DNA from: Leptospira haakeii
Lineage (GTDB): Bacteria > Spirochaetota > Leptospiria > Leptospirales > Leptospiraceae
Length of the DNA stretch: 32,660 nucleotides
Assembly: GCF_002812045.1 (NCBI RefSeq)
Contig: NZ_NPEG01000022.1
Coordinates: 1-32,660 of the forward strand
Direction: 5' to 3'
Shown piece by piece: positions 6,743 through 14,402 of the stretch (the stretch's first letter is position 1; each line of letters opens with the position of its first letter). Position numbers and translations under genes: made by a program. The notes under the pieces were generated by a model that did not search any database, was not told the DNA's origin, and saw only the letters and a program-made list of their open reading frames with translations.

Positions 6743-7552
6743 ATGGAAAATTTACCAGAACTGCCTAATTCTTTTAATAAGCTATTTGATAGAGCAATAA
6801 AAGGTTACGCCAATTCACCATACTTTCGAGCACTCGTACAAGCAATTCCTCATGTCGGTGGATCTATCGATACAATTTTATATGAGAAAGGAAGTCTCTG
6901 GAAAGAAGAAAGACTAGAACACTTTATAAAAGTCTTTTCTCAAAAAATTGATAATCTCAATCAACTAAATGAGCAAACAGTTCGTTTGGCTGATTCGAAG
7001 ATTAACTCAGAAGACTTTCATGATCTTTTTATGGAGACAATCAAGTCTATTATTACGACAAAAGAAAAAGAAAAGATTAATTTATTTGCGAACATTCTTT
7101 TAAACTATATAGAATCTTCCGATGAAGGAAATGAAGCTGGTATTTACATTCAATTGCTCGACTCACTTTCAATCGATGAAATCGCATTATTGAAGAAAAT
7201 ATTGAATTCAAAGGACAGAATGACGGTATATGAAATTGAAGGAAGGCAAACGTTTTGGGAACAACTAAAAAGTTATCTTGAATCGAACAAGAAGAAGCTC
7301 GGTTCACAAAAAGATATTCCTGAAACGTGCACTCTTTCAGATTTACAGGTATATTTAATTACTAGAATGAGAAATATGCTCATTACGGAAATAGATGAGC
7401 ATTCTTCATCGAGTACGATGTCATATACAATATCTAACGCATCACAAAGTTCAACGTACCAAATACACGGAAAGCAAATTGATTATTCTATTAATAGATT
7501 CGGAAAGAAATTTATTAATTGGATAAAACTAAATAGTTTTAAAGAAGACTAA
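6743..7552 (+). CDS. Hypothetical protein, helical, of cassette C9
   Basis: 269 aa, start 34 nt after the recombination point. The N-terminal third contains SPYFRALVQAIPHVGGSIDTILYEKGS, a glycine-rich, mildly hydrophobic helix pattern sometimes seen in Abi-alpha/DUF4393-like proteins; this likeness is weak and is inference only. Residues about 90-180 are long charged helices (KEKEKINLFANILLNYI, DEIALLKKILNSKD), and the end is Ser/Thr-rich (SSSSTMSYTISNASQSS) before a basic tail. No signal peptide. No catalytic motif is recognised. It stands alone in its cassette. A membrane-associated abortive-infection role would fit the array, but the sequence does not show it. Confidence 0.75.
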   Translation: MENLPELPNSFNKLFDRAIKGYANSPYFRALVQAIPHVGGSIDTILYEKGSLWKEERLEHFIKVFSQKIDNLNQLNEQTVRLADSKINSEDFHDLFMETIKSIITTKEKEKINLFANILLNYIESSDEGNEAGIYIQLLDSLSIDEIALLKKILNSKDRMTVYEIEGRQTFWEQLKSYLESNKKKLGSQKDIPETCTLSDLQVYLITRMRNMLITEIDEHSSSSTMSYTISNASQSSTYQIHGKQIDYSINRFGKKFINWIKLNSFKED

Positions 7553-7561
7553 AAATACTGC

Positions 7562-7703
7562 GCATAACTATCGGCTCTGACGCATCGCTTCAGGATTGCT
7601 GCGCAACCTTCGCTTGGCCTGCGGCACATTTTGTTTCCGTCACTTCGTTTGCATATGCAAACTCGTGCCGTCACAAAACGTCGTCAAGCCTTGGTCGTTA
7701 TGC
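7562..7703 (+). repeat. attC site 10 (family A, short centre)
   Basis: R'' GCATAAC at 7562-7568, R' GTTATGC at 7697-7703; 142 bp. Family A outer arms, but the centre (cacttcgtttgcat...gcaaactcgtgccgt) resembles family C, so it may be a recombinant of the two. Confidence 0.92.
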
Positions 7704-7728
7704 GCAAGCTCGCCAAATATTATACTTA

Positions 7729-8253
7729 ATGCAAAAAGAAATATCAAAGTCTAATACAGTTCCTTCGAGTTTAAGTAAAGTTAATCTCCTATTTTCGAAA
7801 AGCTGCGATCTAGAAATTAAAAATTATCAGATTGAAAAAGAGAGTTCTGCTTATAAAGCCTGGTTCTTTGATGTAGATAAAAAGAAAGCTGCCTTTCGAG
7901 CGGCAAAAATTACTCCTAAGAAAGTCGGCTTATTTGTAACTCTTTGGAAAAGGAATAAAAGGGGAGCCACAATTCCTTTTGATGAAAAAGATAATATAGA
8001 TCTTATAATTATTGAAGTTGAAAATTCAGATCGAATCGGACATTTTGTTTTTAATAAAAGAATTCTTGTAGAAAAAGGCATTATCTCTTCTAAAAAAGAA
8101 GGGAAAAGAGGATTTAGGATCTATCCTCCATGGGAATTGCCTCCTAATAAGCAAGCAACTACAACTCAATTTTGGCAATCAGACTATTTCTTTGAATTTA
8201 ATAGAATGACAACAGCTACAAATCGGTATCTTCAGAGATTAATTAATCTATAA
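7729..8253 (+). CDS. MepB family protein
   Basis: 174 aa, sole gene of cassette C10. It matches MepB-family signatures: FRAAKITPKKVGLFVTLWKRNKRGATIPFD at about 56-86, IGHFVFNKRILVEKGIIS in the middle, and KRGFRIYPPWELPPNKQATTTQFWQSDYFFE near the end. The family is widespread in accessory regions; MepB was named for its place beside a multidrug pump gene in Staphylococcus, and its biochemical role is not established to my knowledge. Full length for the family, soluble, no signal peptide. Start 31 nt after the recombination point, with no strong promoter seen. Confidence 0.87.
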   Translation: MQKEISKSNTVPSSLSKVNLLFSKSCDLEIKNYQIEKESSAYKAWFFDVDKKKAAFRAAKITPKKVGLFVTLWKRNKRGATIPFDEKDNIDLIIIEVENSDRIGHFVFNKRILVEKGIISSKKEGKRGFRIYPPWELPPNKQATTTQFWQSDYFFEFNRMTTATNRYLQRLINL

Positions 8254-8301
8254 TATTGATAGTTGCGTCTTTATTATCGTTGCTAGTTAAGGCGAGCCAT
8301 C

Positions 8302-8474
8302 GCATAACTATCGGCTCTGACGCTTCGCTTCGGGTTCGCTAAAGCGACCCTCGCTTGGCCTTCGGCACATTGGCTTCAGTCACGCCTTTTGCGAACGCAA
8401 AAGATCGCGCCTGACCCTAACGCCTCTTTCGAGGCTCAGGGTTCGCCAACGTCGTCAAGCCTTGGTCGTTATAC
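8302..8474 (+). repeat. attC site 11 (family A, long form)
   Basis: R'' GCATAAC at 8302-8308, R' GTTATAC at 8468-8474; 173 bp, the longest here. Shares the extra central hairpin with sites 5 and 14. Confidence 0.93.
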
Positions 8475-8506
8475 GAAATGGCTGGGAATTTGCCTTTTTA
8501 CAAGAA

Positions 8507-8542
8507 TTGACAAGATATATCAAATCTGATATATTGGCATTG
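8507..8542 (+). promoter_or_regulatory. higBA-type promoter with 8-4-8 operator, predicted leaderless
   Basis: TTGACA (8507-8512) and TATATT (8530-8535) are exactly 17 bp apart. Inverted repeat ATATATCA (8515-8522) / TGATATAT (8527-8534) fills the interval. The start would be near 8542, the GTG of the toxin gene. Confidence 0.78.
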
Positions 8543-8883
8543 TGAAGTTTAAAGTCCAGCTTTTGGAGCCTGCCGAAGATTTCTTGCTAAAGCTGGAGAA
8601 TAAACTCAAAGCGAAAGCATTCAGAACCATTGAATTACTAGCAGAATTTGGTCCTGAACTTCGAGAACCTTTTTCTAAAAAGATTCAAGGGTATGCGGGA
8701 TTATTTGAGCTAAGAATTAAACAAGGCTCCAATATTTGTAGATTATTCTACTTTTTTGAAAAGGGTAGAGTCGTTATAATAACATCTGGTTTTGTAAAGA
8801 AAGATCAAAAGACAGATAAAGATGAATTAACAAGAGCTTTCAAGTTAATGAAAACTTATAAGGGAGATGAGCATGAAGCTTAA
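8542..8883 (+). CDS. RelE/HigB-family (Gp49-like) toxin
   Basis: 113 aa, GTG start. Family marks of Gp49-like HigB toxins: an N-terminal helix pair (PAEDFLLKLENKLKAKAFRTIELLAEFG), then the core FSKKIQGYAGLFELRIKQGSNICRLFYFFEKGRVVIITSGFVKKDQKT, where ELR and the SGFxKK segment carry the usual basic residues. These are ribosome-dependent mRNA interferases. Order is toxin first, with the antitoxin start inside its last codons. The predicted leaderless GTG start should give weak toxin synthesis. Confidence 0.9.
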   Translation: MKFKVQLLEPAEDFLLKLENKLKAKAFRTIELLAEFGPELREPFSKKIQGYAGLFELRIKQGSNICRLFYFFEKGRVVIITSGFVKKDQKTDKDELTRAFKLMKTYKGDEHEA

Positions 8884-9172
8884 AACAAAAGACTTTGATT
8901 CGCTTTTAAATAAAGAGCTAAAGAATAAAGATTTTAAGAAAGAATACGATGCTCTTTCCAATGAATTCACTCTTGCTAAAGAGATTATTAAATTGCGCAA
9001 AAAAAAGAATTTAACGCAGAAAGACTTAGCGGAAAAGATAGGGACATCGCAACCGGCAATTGCAAGAATCGAGTCTGGAAATTATCGGAATTTGTCACTT
9101 ACATTTATTAATCGCCTAGCTAAAGCATTAGATGCAGAACCTATTATTCATTTAAAAAGCAAAGGCGCTTAA
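8873..9172 (+). CDS. XRE-family HTH antitoxin (HigA-like)
   Basis: 99-aa antitoxin. A Cro/C1-type helix-turn-helix is clear in its second half: IIKLRKKKNLTQKDLAEKIGTSQPAIARIESGNYRNLSLTFINRLAKALDAEP. I chose ATG 8873 because AGGGAG (8861-8866) is 6 nt upstream; ATG 8867 would have no spacing. It overlaps the toxin by 11 nt. It should bind HigB and repress the 8-4-8 operator at 8515-8534. Confidence 0.92.
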   Translation: MKLKTKDFDSLLNKELKNKDFKKEYDALSNEFTLAKEIIKLRKKKNLTQKDLAEKIGTSQPAIARIESGNYRNLSLTFINRLAKALDAEPIIHLKSKGA

Positions 9173-9187
9173 ATAACCAGCCACTTC

Positions 9188-9339
9188 GTATAACTATCGG
9201 CTCTGACGCAGCGCTGCGGGTTGCTTCGCACCCTTGCTTGGCCTTCGGCACATTTCGCTTTGTCACTCGTTTTGCTGGGCAAAACTCGCGCCAAGTGCTT
9301 ACGCACTCGCGAAACGTCGTCAAGCCTTGGTCGTTATCT
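9188..9339 (+). repeat. attC site 12 (family A)
   Basis: R'' GTATAAC at 9188-9194, R' GTTATCT at 9333-9339. The C11 termini GTTATACGAAATGGCTGG and GTTATACGAAGTGGCTGG differ only at position 11. Confidence 0.93.
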
Positions 9340-9367
9340 GCCATGCCGAGCCCCTTCCATTTATAGC

Positions 9368-9387
9368 GCCTGCCGTCCGTGGCAGGC
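9368..9387. terminator. Stem-loop in the C12 leader
   Basis: GCCTGCC (9368-9374) / GGCAGGC (9381-9387) with a 6-nt loop, 7 perfect pairs, followed by ttaagaattt rather than a clean T-run. It may limit read-through from upstream cassettes. Confidence 0.4.
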
Positions 9388-9432
9388 TTAAGAATTTAAA
9401 TTACATAATTAACTATAGTTGGTAAAGATCCT

Positions 9433-11616
9433 ATGATTGAATCTGTAGAAATTAAGAAAATTGCAAGCTACGATGAGCATGGTATAACGTTAAATAATTT
9501 AAAATCAATAAATTATATCTATGGTGCAAATGGAAGTGGAAAGACAAGTATTTCAAAAGTCCTAAGAAAACCTGAGAACTATTCTGATTCTCGAATTAAT
9601 TGGAAAGGAGGGGTTTCAATTCAAACTCTCGTCTATAATAAAGAATTTATAGATGAGAATTTTTATCAGGATGAAAATGTTAAAGGTATTTTTACATTAG
9701 GAGAAGAGTCTCAAGAGAAACGAGAACAAATTAATTTAAAAAAGAAGGAAATTGATGATCTTTCACAAGGAAATATAAATCTTGAAGCCAGTTTAAAGCT
9801 CAAGAAGGAAGAATTAGATTCGATCGAATCACAATTTGAAGAAAAATGTTGGATTCTGAAACAACAATATGATTCAGATTTCAAACCAGGGTTTAAGGGA
9901 GTTAGGAATTCAAAGACGGAATTTAAAGAAAAATTTCTCCAAGAAATAAATAATCCAGATATTCTCCTTACCCGTGAGCAAATTGTTGAAACCGCCCAAA
10001 CGGTTTTTAGCAATTCTTTAGAAAAAGTAAATCTATTTAATTCTTTTGATGTTAACGCCTTGTCGGTTTTAGAAAAAGATTTGATATTTGAAAAAGTTAT
10101 TGTAGGAAAAGATAATATTCAAATCGCAAACGTAATTAACAAATTAAAGATAAGCGACTGGGTCAAAGCGGGGCATGTCCACTTAAAGTCCAGTGAAGGA
10201 ATATGTCCATTTTGTCAGCAAAAAATTCCAGAAGATCTACCGAAGCAATTGGAAGATTACTTCGACGAAAGCTATAATACACAAATTAATCAAGTCGAAT
10301 CACTTTCAAAAAGTTACAAATCACAATACTCGTTGATATCATCATTTGTAACTGATATTTTAAATGGCAATAGCTCGTATTTAAAATTAGATTCGATTGA
10401 CCAACAGAAGAAGTTACTTGAATCTAAAATTCAAACTAATTTAATATTAATAGATAAAAAAACTAGTGAACCGAGTTCTATAGTAAAAATCAAATCGATT
10501 GCAGAGGAAATAAGTCTTATAAATATTGAAATAGATATAGGAAACGCTGCAATAAAAAAACATAATTCTCTTATTGATAATATTACGGAAGAAAAACGGA
10601 AATTAATCTCTCAAATATGGCGCTTTATCGTAGAGACGGGGAAGGACAATCACTCGGAATATTTAGGTAATAAAGAAAATGTTTCGAAAGCCATTTCTGG
10701 TATTAGTAGTCGTATCGCAGATAGTAAAGCAAAGATTGATGCTCTTTCTGAAGAGATTCGCAATATAGAATCTCAAATTACGAGTATAACTCCCACAATC
10801 ACTGTAATGAATAGAATATTAAATTCGTTTGGATTTGAAAATTTTAGATTTGATGTAGCGGAAGAAGCAGGACAATACAAAATAATTCGACCAAGTGGGG
10901 AGAGTGCAAAGGATACCTTAAGTGAAGGAGAAAAAACCTTCATCACTTTTCTATATTTTTACCATTTATTGAGTGGCAGTGTAGAAAAGGATTCCATTAC
11001 TGTAGATAGAATAATTGTATTTGACGATCCTGTCTCAAGTTTAGACAGCAATATTTTATTCATCGTTAGCAATTTGATTAGAAGCGTTATAGAGCAAGTT
11101 AGATCAACGAGTTTAGTAAAGCAAGTCTTCATTCTTACGCATAATATCTACTTTCATAAAGAAGTCACATTTAATAAAAATAGGGCTGGTTCTGATAGAC
11201 TTACGGATGAAACTTTTTGGCTACTTCGAAAAAAGGAACAGAAATCATCGATTGAGATTTGCGAAAAGAATCCGATAAAGACTTCTTATGAGTTATTGTG
11301 GCACGAATTACAAAAGGCAATAGATGAACAGTCAAACACTTTACAAAATATAATGAGGAGAATTATTGAAAATTATTTTAAAATCTTAGCACGTGTCGGT
11401 GACGATGAGTTAATAAATAAATTTGAACCGGATGAGAAAATTTTATGCCGATCTCTATTTTCTTGGGTAAACGATGGCTCTCACATTATTAACGAAGATT
11501 TATTTGTTCAATATAGTCCCGAACTGAATGAGAAATATTTGGAAGTCTTTAAAAAAATATTTAAACTTACAGACCAAGAAGGTCACTACAATATGATGAT
11601 GAGCGGTATTCATTAA
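9433..11616 (+). CDS. RloC/PrrC-like anticodon nuclease (AAA_13 ATPase)
   Basis: 727 aa. ABC-type ATPase head split by coiled coil: Walker A GANGSGKT (31-38), a zinc-hook-like CPFC (C258, C261) between long helices, signature LSEGEK (496-501), Walker B FDDPVSSLD (530-538) and the switch His in LTHNIYFHKE. The C-terminal part has R642-x3-E646 (RRIIENYF) and H684 (WVNDGSH), in the order and spacing of the Arg-Glu-His triad of PrrC/RloC anticodon nucleases. RloC is thought to sense DNA damage or phage attack and cut tRNA within the anticodon loop. A TATAGT (9414-9419) precedes the start. It shares the cassette with a restriction-modification pair, as PrrC does with type I systems. Nuclease assignment is by motif only. 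Confidence 0.82.
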   Translation: MIESVEIKKIASYDEHGITLNNLKSINYIYGANGSGKTSISKVLRKPENYSDSRINWKGGVSIQTLVYNKEFIDENFYQDENVKGIFTLGEESQEKREQINLKKKEIDDLSQGNINLEASLKLKKEELDSIESQFEEKCWILKQQYDSDFKPGFKGVRNSKTEFKEKFLQEINNPDILLTREQIVETAQTVFSNSLEKVNLFNSFDVNALSVLEKDLIFEKVIVGKDNIQIANVINKLKISDWVKAGHVHLKSSEGICPFCQQKIPEDLPKQLEDYFDESYNTQINQVESLSKSYKSQYSLISSFVTDILNGNSSYLKLDSIDQQKKLLESKIQTNLILIDKKTSEPSSIVKIKSIAEEISLINIEIDIGNAAIKKHNSLIDNITEEKRKLISQIWRFIVETGKDNHSEYLGNKENVSKAISGISSRIADSKAKIDALSEEIRNIESQITSITPTITVMNRILNSFGFENFRFDVAEEAGQYKIIRPSGESAKDTLSEGEKTFITFLYFYHLLSGSVEKDSITVDRIIVFDDPVSSLDSNILFIVSNLIRSVIEQVRSTSLVKQVFILTHNIYFHKEVTFNKNRAGSDRLTDETFWLLRKKEQKSSIEICEKNPIKTSYELLWHELQKAIDEQSNTLQNIMRRIIENYFKILARVGDDELINKFEPDEKILCRSLFSWVNDGSHIINEDLFVQYSPELNEKYLEVFKKIFKLTDQEGHYNMMMSGIH

Positions 11617-11725
11617 AAAAATTATAGATCAGCATAATTTAAGCTTATCCCGACTCTTTTGAACCATCCACCCCGAACGCTTCGCGATCGGGATACAGAA
11701 TCTTCTTTAAATTTGCGTCTTCGAT

Positions 11726-11762
11726 GCCCTCGTTAAAACTGCTTCGCAGATTTTACTCGGGC
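11726..11762. terminator. Hairpin between convergent genes
   Basis: Imperfect 17-nt arms GCCCTCGTTAAAACTGC and GCAGATTTTACTCGGGC around TTC. It lies between the convergent ends of the anticodon nuclease and the reverse HTH gene, and fits a bidirectional terminator. A second GC hairpin (CCCGA...TCGGG) lies near 11672-11693. Confidence 0.45.
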
Positions 11763-12143
11763 TTAATCTGTTCGTTCAACAAGATCACTTTTGATAAAGG
11801 CTGAATAGAAATAGATAGTTGGTTTTCCATAAAGCCTGTATAGAACCAAAAATTCATCCATAAACAAACGTCTCTGCCCTAGTTCTAGTTTAGAAATATG
11901 ACTTCGACTTCGCTTTAATTTCTTAGCTACTTCAGCTTGAGTAAAGCCAGCGTCCTTTCTTGCAGTTTTCAAAGCTCTGTAAAAGAATTCTTTCTCTTTC
12001 TTAGATACTTTCCACTGCGGAAGGATACTTGCAAACATTGTGACCTCGGAATTTGCTACCTTCTGGGTATTCGAGGGCCTCAGAATCGGTCTTTTTCTGC
12101 TTTTCGTATAAGGAGATGCCATAGAAACTAATTCTGCGCTCAT
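11763..12143 (-). CDS. XRE-family transcriptional regulator
   Basis: 126 aa, encoded on the reverse strand, convergent with the anticodon nuclease. Residues about 52-112 are a Cro/C1 helix-turn-helix: FYRALKTARKDAGFTQAEVAKKLKRSRSHISKLELGQRRLFMDEFLVLYRLYG. The N-terminal 45 residues are basic and unassigned (ASPYTKSRKRPILRPSNTQKV); an internal Met at residue 8 is an alternative start. It is divergent from another HTH gene across an operator-like palindrome that covers its own promoter, so autoregulation is likely. It may time expression of the restriction-modification genes, like C proteins, or control the toxic nuclease. Which of these is inference. Confidence 0.85.
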   Translation of the reverse strand: MSAELVSMASPYTKSRKRPILRPSNTQKVANSEVTMFASILPQWKVSKKEKEFFYRALKTARKDAGFTQAEVAKKLKRSRSHISKLELGQRRLFMDEFLVLYRLYGKPTIYFYSAFIKSDLVERTD

Positions 12144-12155
12144 AAAGTGCTAAAT

Positions 12156-12187
12156 ACATTAATACCATATAAACGTATTAATGTCAA
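12156..12187 (-). promoter_or_regulatory. Divergent promoter/operator between the two HTH genes
   Basis: Perfect inverted repeat ACATTAATAC (12156-12165) / GTATTAATGT (12175-12184), 9 nt apart. On the reverse strand TTGACA (12182-12187) and TATTAA (12159-12164) are 17 bp apart and overlap both arms. The start would be about 8 nt before the reverse gene's ATG. Confidence 0.75.
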
Positions 12188-12211
12188 CAATATTTTATAA
12201 AAGTATTTTGA

Positions 12212-12634
12212 ATGACAGTTAAAAAAGTAGAGAATTTACTTGGTAAAAAGGTGCAAGCCCTGATTGAAGCGAAAGGGGACAGTCAAAAAGAAGCGGCTGC
12301 CAAACTAAAACTTACACCTACCGGGATGAATGGAATTGTTCAAGGACGAGTCGAATCTGCTTCGCATTCTTTTTTAACGCTTCTTAAGCTAGAGTATAAA
12401 CCAGATTTTAACTGGCTCTTGAATGATTCGATTCCAGTTCTTCCAATCAAATATCTTTCACCGGAAGAGGAAGATAAATTGGTTTCGAAAGCGGATCAAG
12501 ATAAAGTATTACTAAGTCAAATTAAGACCACGAAAGGTCTTAGAGAAATTATTCAGAACCTTTTAAAATTTTCTAATCAGCAAAGAAAAGCTATAGGGGA
12601 AATGATTGCTGAGTTTTCTAAAGATAAAGATTAG
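12212..12634 (+). CDS. HTH-type regulator, hypothetical
   Basis: 140 aa. Residues about 8-60 (LLGKKVQALIEAKGDSQKEAAAKLKLTPTGMNGIVQGRVESASHSFLTLLKLEYKPDFNWLL) read as a phage-repressor-like helix-turn-helix, with an NWLL end typical of XRE proteins bound next to a C-terminal oligomerisation part. The rest is charged and helical. It is divergent from the reverse XRE gene with only 68 bp between, sharing the 10-9-10 palindrome. It may be a controller of the methyltransferase/endonuclease pair that follows, but it is separated from the methyltransferase by the reverse HNH gene, so this is only inference. Confidence 0.8.
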   Translation: MTVKKVENLLGKKVQALIEAKGDSQKEAAAKLKLTPTGMNGIVQGRVESASHSFLTLLKLEYKPDFNWLLNDSIPVLPIKYLSPEEEDKLVSKADQDKVLLSQIKTTKGLREIIQNLLKFSNQQRKAIGEMIAEFSKDKD

Positions 12635-12655
12635 ATACCTTATTTAGTCAGAATT

Positions 12656-13267
12656 TTATTTTCTGAAATCGATAATCTTGTTTAATTTAACTATAATGTA
12701 TTCTTCTAATGAAATGCCCATTTCTTCGGCTTCGATTTTGATGAGGTCAATTGATTTTAATCTTTCTGGTCGCACTATCAATGGTTTTTCAAATTGGTCT
12801 GGATAAGCAAAATAACATTTTGAACATTCAAAGGAACAACCTTGGCACACGACTCTTTTTTGATTGTTGCAATCTCTGCAAAGTAGTTGAAAGTTATCAA
12901 TAGTACCTGGCCCATTTCTTATTAATGGTCTCCTGTGGTCCCAGAGCAGGTCTTTTCCGATGTTTCCTTCTTTGCCACATAAAGCGCATTTTTGTTCATT
13001 TTGAGAAAGGAAAACCTTTTTATCGGAAGCTGATAAATAGGTTCTTACTTTAATTTCCTTTCTTAGGCTACTTCTAAGTCTATAATGAGGTTCTCCATTT
13101 ACATGAGAAGACTCTATGTCGTAGCCAAGTTCATCGCGCAATTCTCGAATTCTTCGATCAAAGTATTTTTGTTTCGTTTCTTCTAAAAGCCTCTTGGAGC
13201 TAACCCAATTCCCTTTAGAAAGAATCCTTAGAATTAGTGCTTTTACATCACTAAGCTTTTCCGGCAT
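12656..13267 (-). CDS. HNH endonuclease, likely type II restriction enzyme
   Basis: 203 aa on the reverse strand. Residues 1-66 look like a winged helix (VKALILRILSKGNWVSSKRLLEET...DRRIRELRDELGYDIESS...PHYRLRS). A zinc-bound HNH nuclease follows: C94xxC97, catalytic DHR (D110, H111), N125, and C130xxCNN (C133, N134). A second cysteine cluster, C141, C144, C148 and C151, probably binds another zinc. It is divergent from the cytosine-5 methyltransferase with 84 bp between, the usual layout for a restriction-modification pair. I infer that it cuts the site the methyltransferase protects; the site cannot be read from sequence. Confidence 0.83.
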   Translation of the reverse strand: MPEKLSDVKALILRILSKGNWVSSKRLLEETKQKYFDRRIRELRDELGYDIESSHVNGEPHYRLRSSLRKEIKVRTYLSASDKKVFLSQNEQKCALCGKEGNIGKDLLWDHRRPLIRNGPGTIDNFQLLCRDCNNQKRVVCQGCSFECSKCYFAYPDQFEKPLIVRPERLKSIDLIKIEAEEMGISLEEYIIVKLNKIIDFRK

Positions 13268-13351
13268 AAATGAATAAAAATTCCGAGACTAACAATCTGA
13301 AAAGCAGAAAATACTATACAAATATATGCTTTAGATGAGAGTTACGATTCA

Positions 13352-14344
13352 ATGAGAATCTTGGAATTATGTTCCGGTGCAGGAGGTCAGGCTCTAGGTT
13401 TAGAGAGAGCCGGATTTGAGCATAAAGGCCTGATAGAGATTGAAAAGGATGCCTGCGATACTTTGACGCTAAATAGGCCTAATTGGCCCGTTTACAATCA
13501 AGATTTAAATAATGTTGATTTTCGTGAATTTAAAGGGGTAGATTTAATTTGCGGTGGGGTCCCGTGTCAGCCGTTTAGTATTGCGGGGCACCAGCTTGGT
13601 CACAAAGATGAGAGAGACTTATTTCCAATCGCTGTGAAAGCTGTAGAAAAATTAAAACCTCAAGCTTTCTTTTTTGAGAATGTTAGAGGTTTAGCTTCTG
13701 CAAACTTTGATCGATATCGAAATTTTATCTTAAAAGAGTTAATTTCCTTAGGCTATTATGTTGAATTTAAAGTGATAGATTCTTCAAACTATGGCGTACC
13801 CCAGCTACGACCGCGCTTTATTCTTGTTGGTCGTCGTGATGGGAATGTCAATTTTCCTTGGCCGAAACCTCAAGGAAAAATAAAAACTGTTTCTCAAACC
13901 ATCTATGACTTAATGAATGAAAACTCATGGAAGCAAATTGATCAATGGAAAATTGTAGCTGATAAGATTGCACCCACAGTTGTAGGGGGAAGTAAAAAGC
14001 ATGGAGGCCCAGATTTAGGTCCTACTCGTGCAAAAAGGCAATGGTCAGAGATGGGTGTTGATGGGAATGGTATTGCAAATTTACCCCCTGAAAGTGATTT
14101 TATCGGTTTGCCCAAATTGACTAATAGGATGGTCGCAAGAATACAAGGATTTCCGGACTCCTGGAAATTTTCAGGAAAGAAGACTTCAACTTATCGCCAA
14201 ATCGGAAATGCGTTTCCACCTCCTGTTGCTGAGAAAGTAGGGAAGTCTATCGTTCAATGGCTAAATGAAAAACCAGTAAAAAAATCGAATAATTTCTCTT
14301 CTGCATTTCAGCAAGAATTCTTTGAAGATCTCGTTGCATTATAA
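13352..14344 (+). CDS. DNA (cytosine-5) methyltransferase
   Basis: 330 aa, a complete C5-methyltransferase. Motif I LCSGAGGQALGLERAGF (6-22), motif IV GGVPCQPFS with catalytic C72, motif VI ENVRGL, motif VIII QLRPRFILVG, a target-recognition region in the second half, and motif X YRQIGNAFPPPVAEKVG. It transfers a methyl group from S-adenosylmethionine to C5 of cytosine in a short site. Beside a divergent HNH endonuclease it is most simply the modification half of a type II system. It is followed by a 9-bp stem-loop and the divergent attC site 13. Confidence 0.95.
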   Translation: MRILELCSGAGGQALGLERAGFEHKGLIEIEKDACDTLTLNRPNWPVYNQDLNNVDFREFKGVDLICGGVPCQPFSIAGHQLGHKDERDLFPIAVKAVEKLKPQAFFFENVRGLASANFDRYRNFILKELISLGYYVEFKVIDSSNYGVPQLRPRFILVGRRDGNVNFPWPKPQGKIKTVSQTIYDLMNENSWKQIDQWKIVADKIAPTVVGGSKKHGGPDLGPTRAKRQWSEMGVDGNGIANLPPESDFIGLPKLTNRMVARIQGFPDSWKFSGKKTSTYRQIGNAFPPPVAEKVGKSIVQWLNEKPVKKSNNFSSAFQQEFFEDLVAL

Positions 14345-14347
14345 TCG

Positions 14348-14383
14348 CTAACCGGCTTCGCCTTCCTTGGCTACGCCGGTTAG
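14348..14383. terminator. Stem-loop after the methyltransferase gene
   Basis: CTAACCGGC (14348-14356) / GCCGGTTAG (14375-14383) with an 18-nt loop holding ggcttcgcc and ggctacgcc. It begins 3 nt after the stop. It works as a terminator candidate, but its CTAAC...GTTAG ends also resemble a miniature attC. Confidence 0.5.
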
Positions 14384-14402
14384 AATTCGGGCGCGGCACA
14401 GC

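Noticed and set aside
9711..10013. Long reverse ORF inside the anticodon nuclease gene
   Set aside because: It is a shadow of the forward reading frame, which has full domain support.
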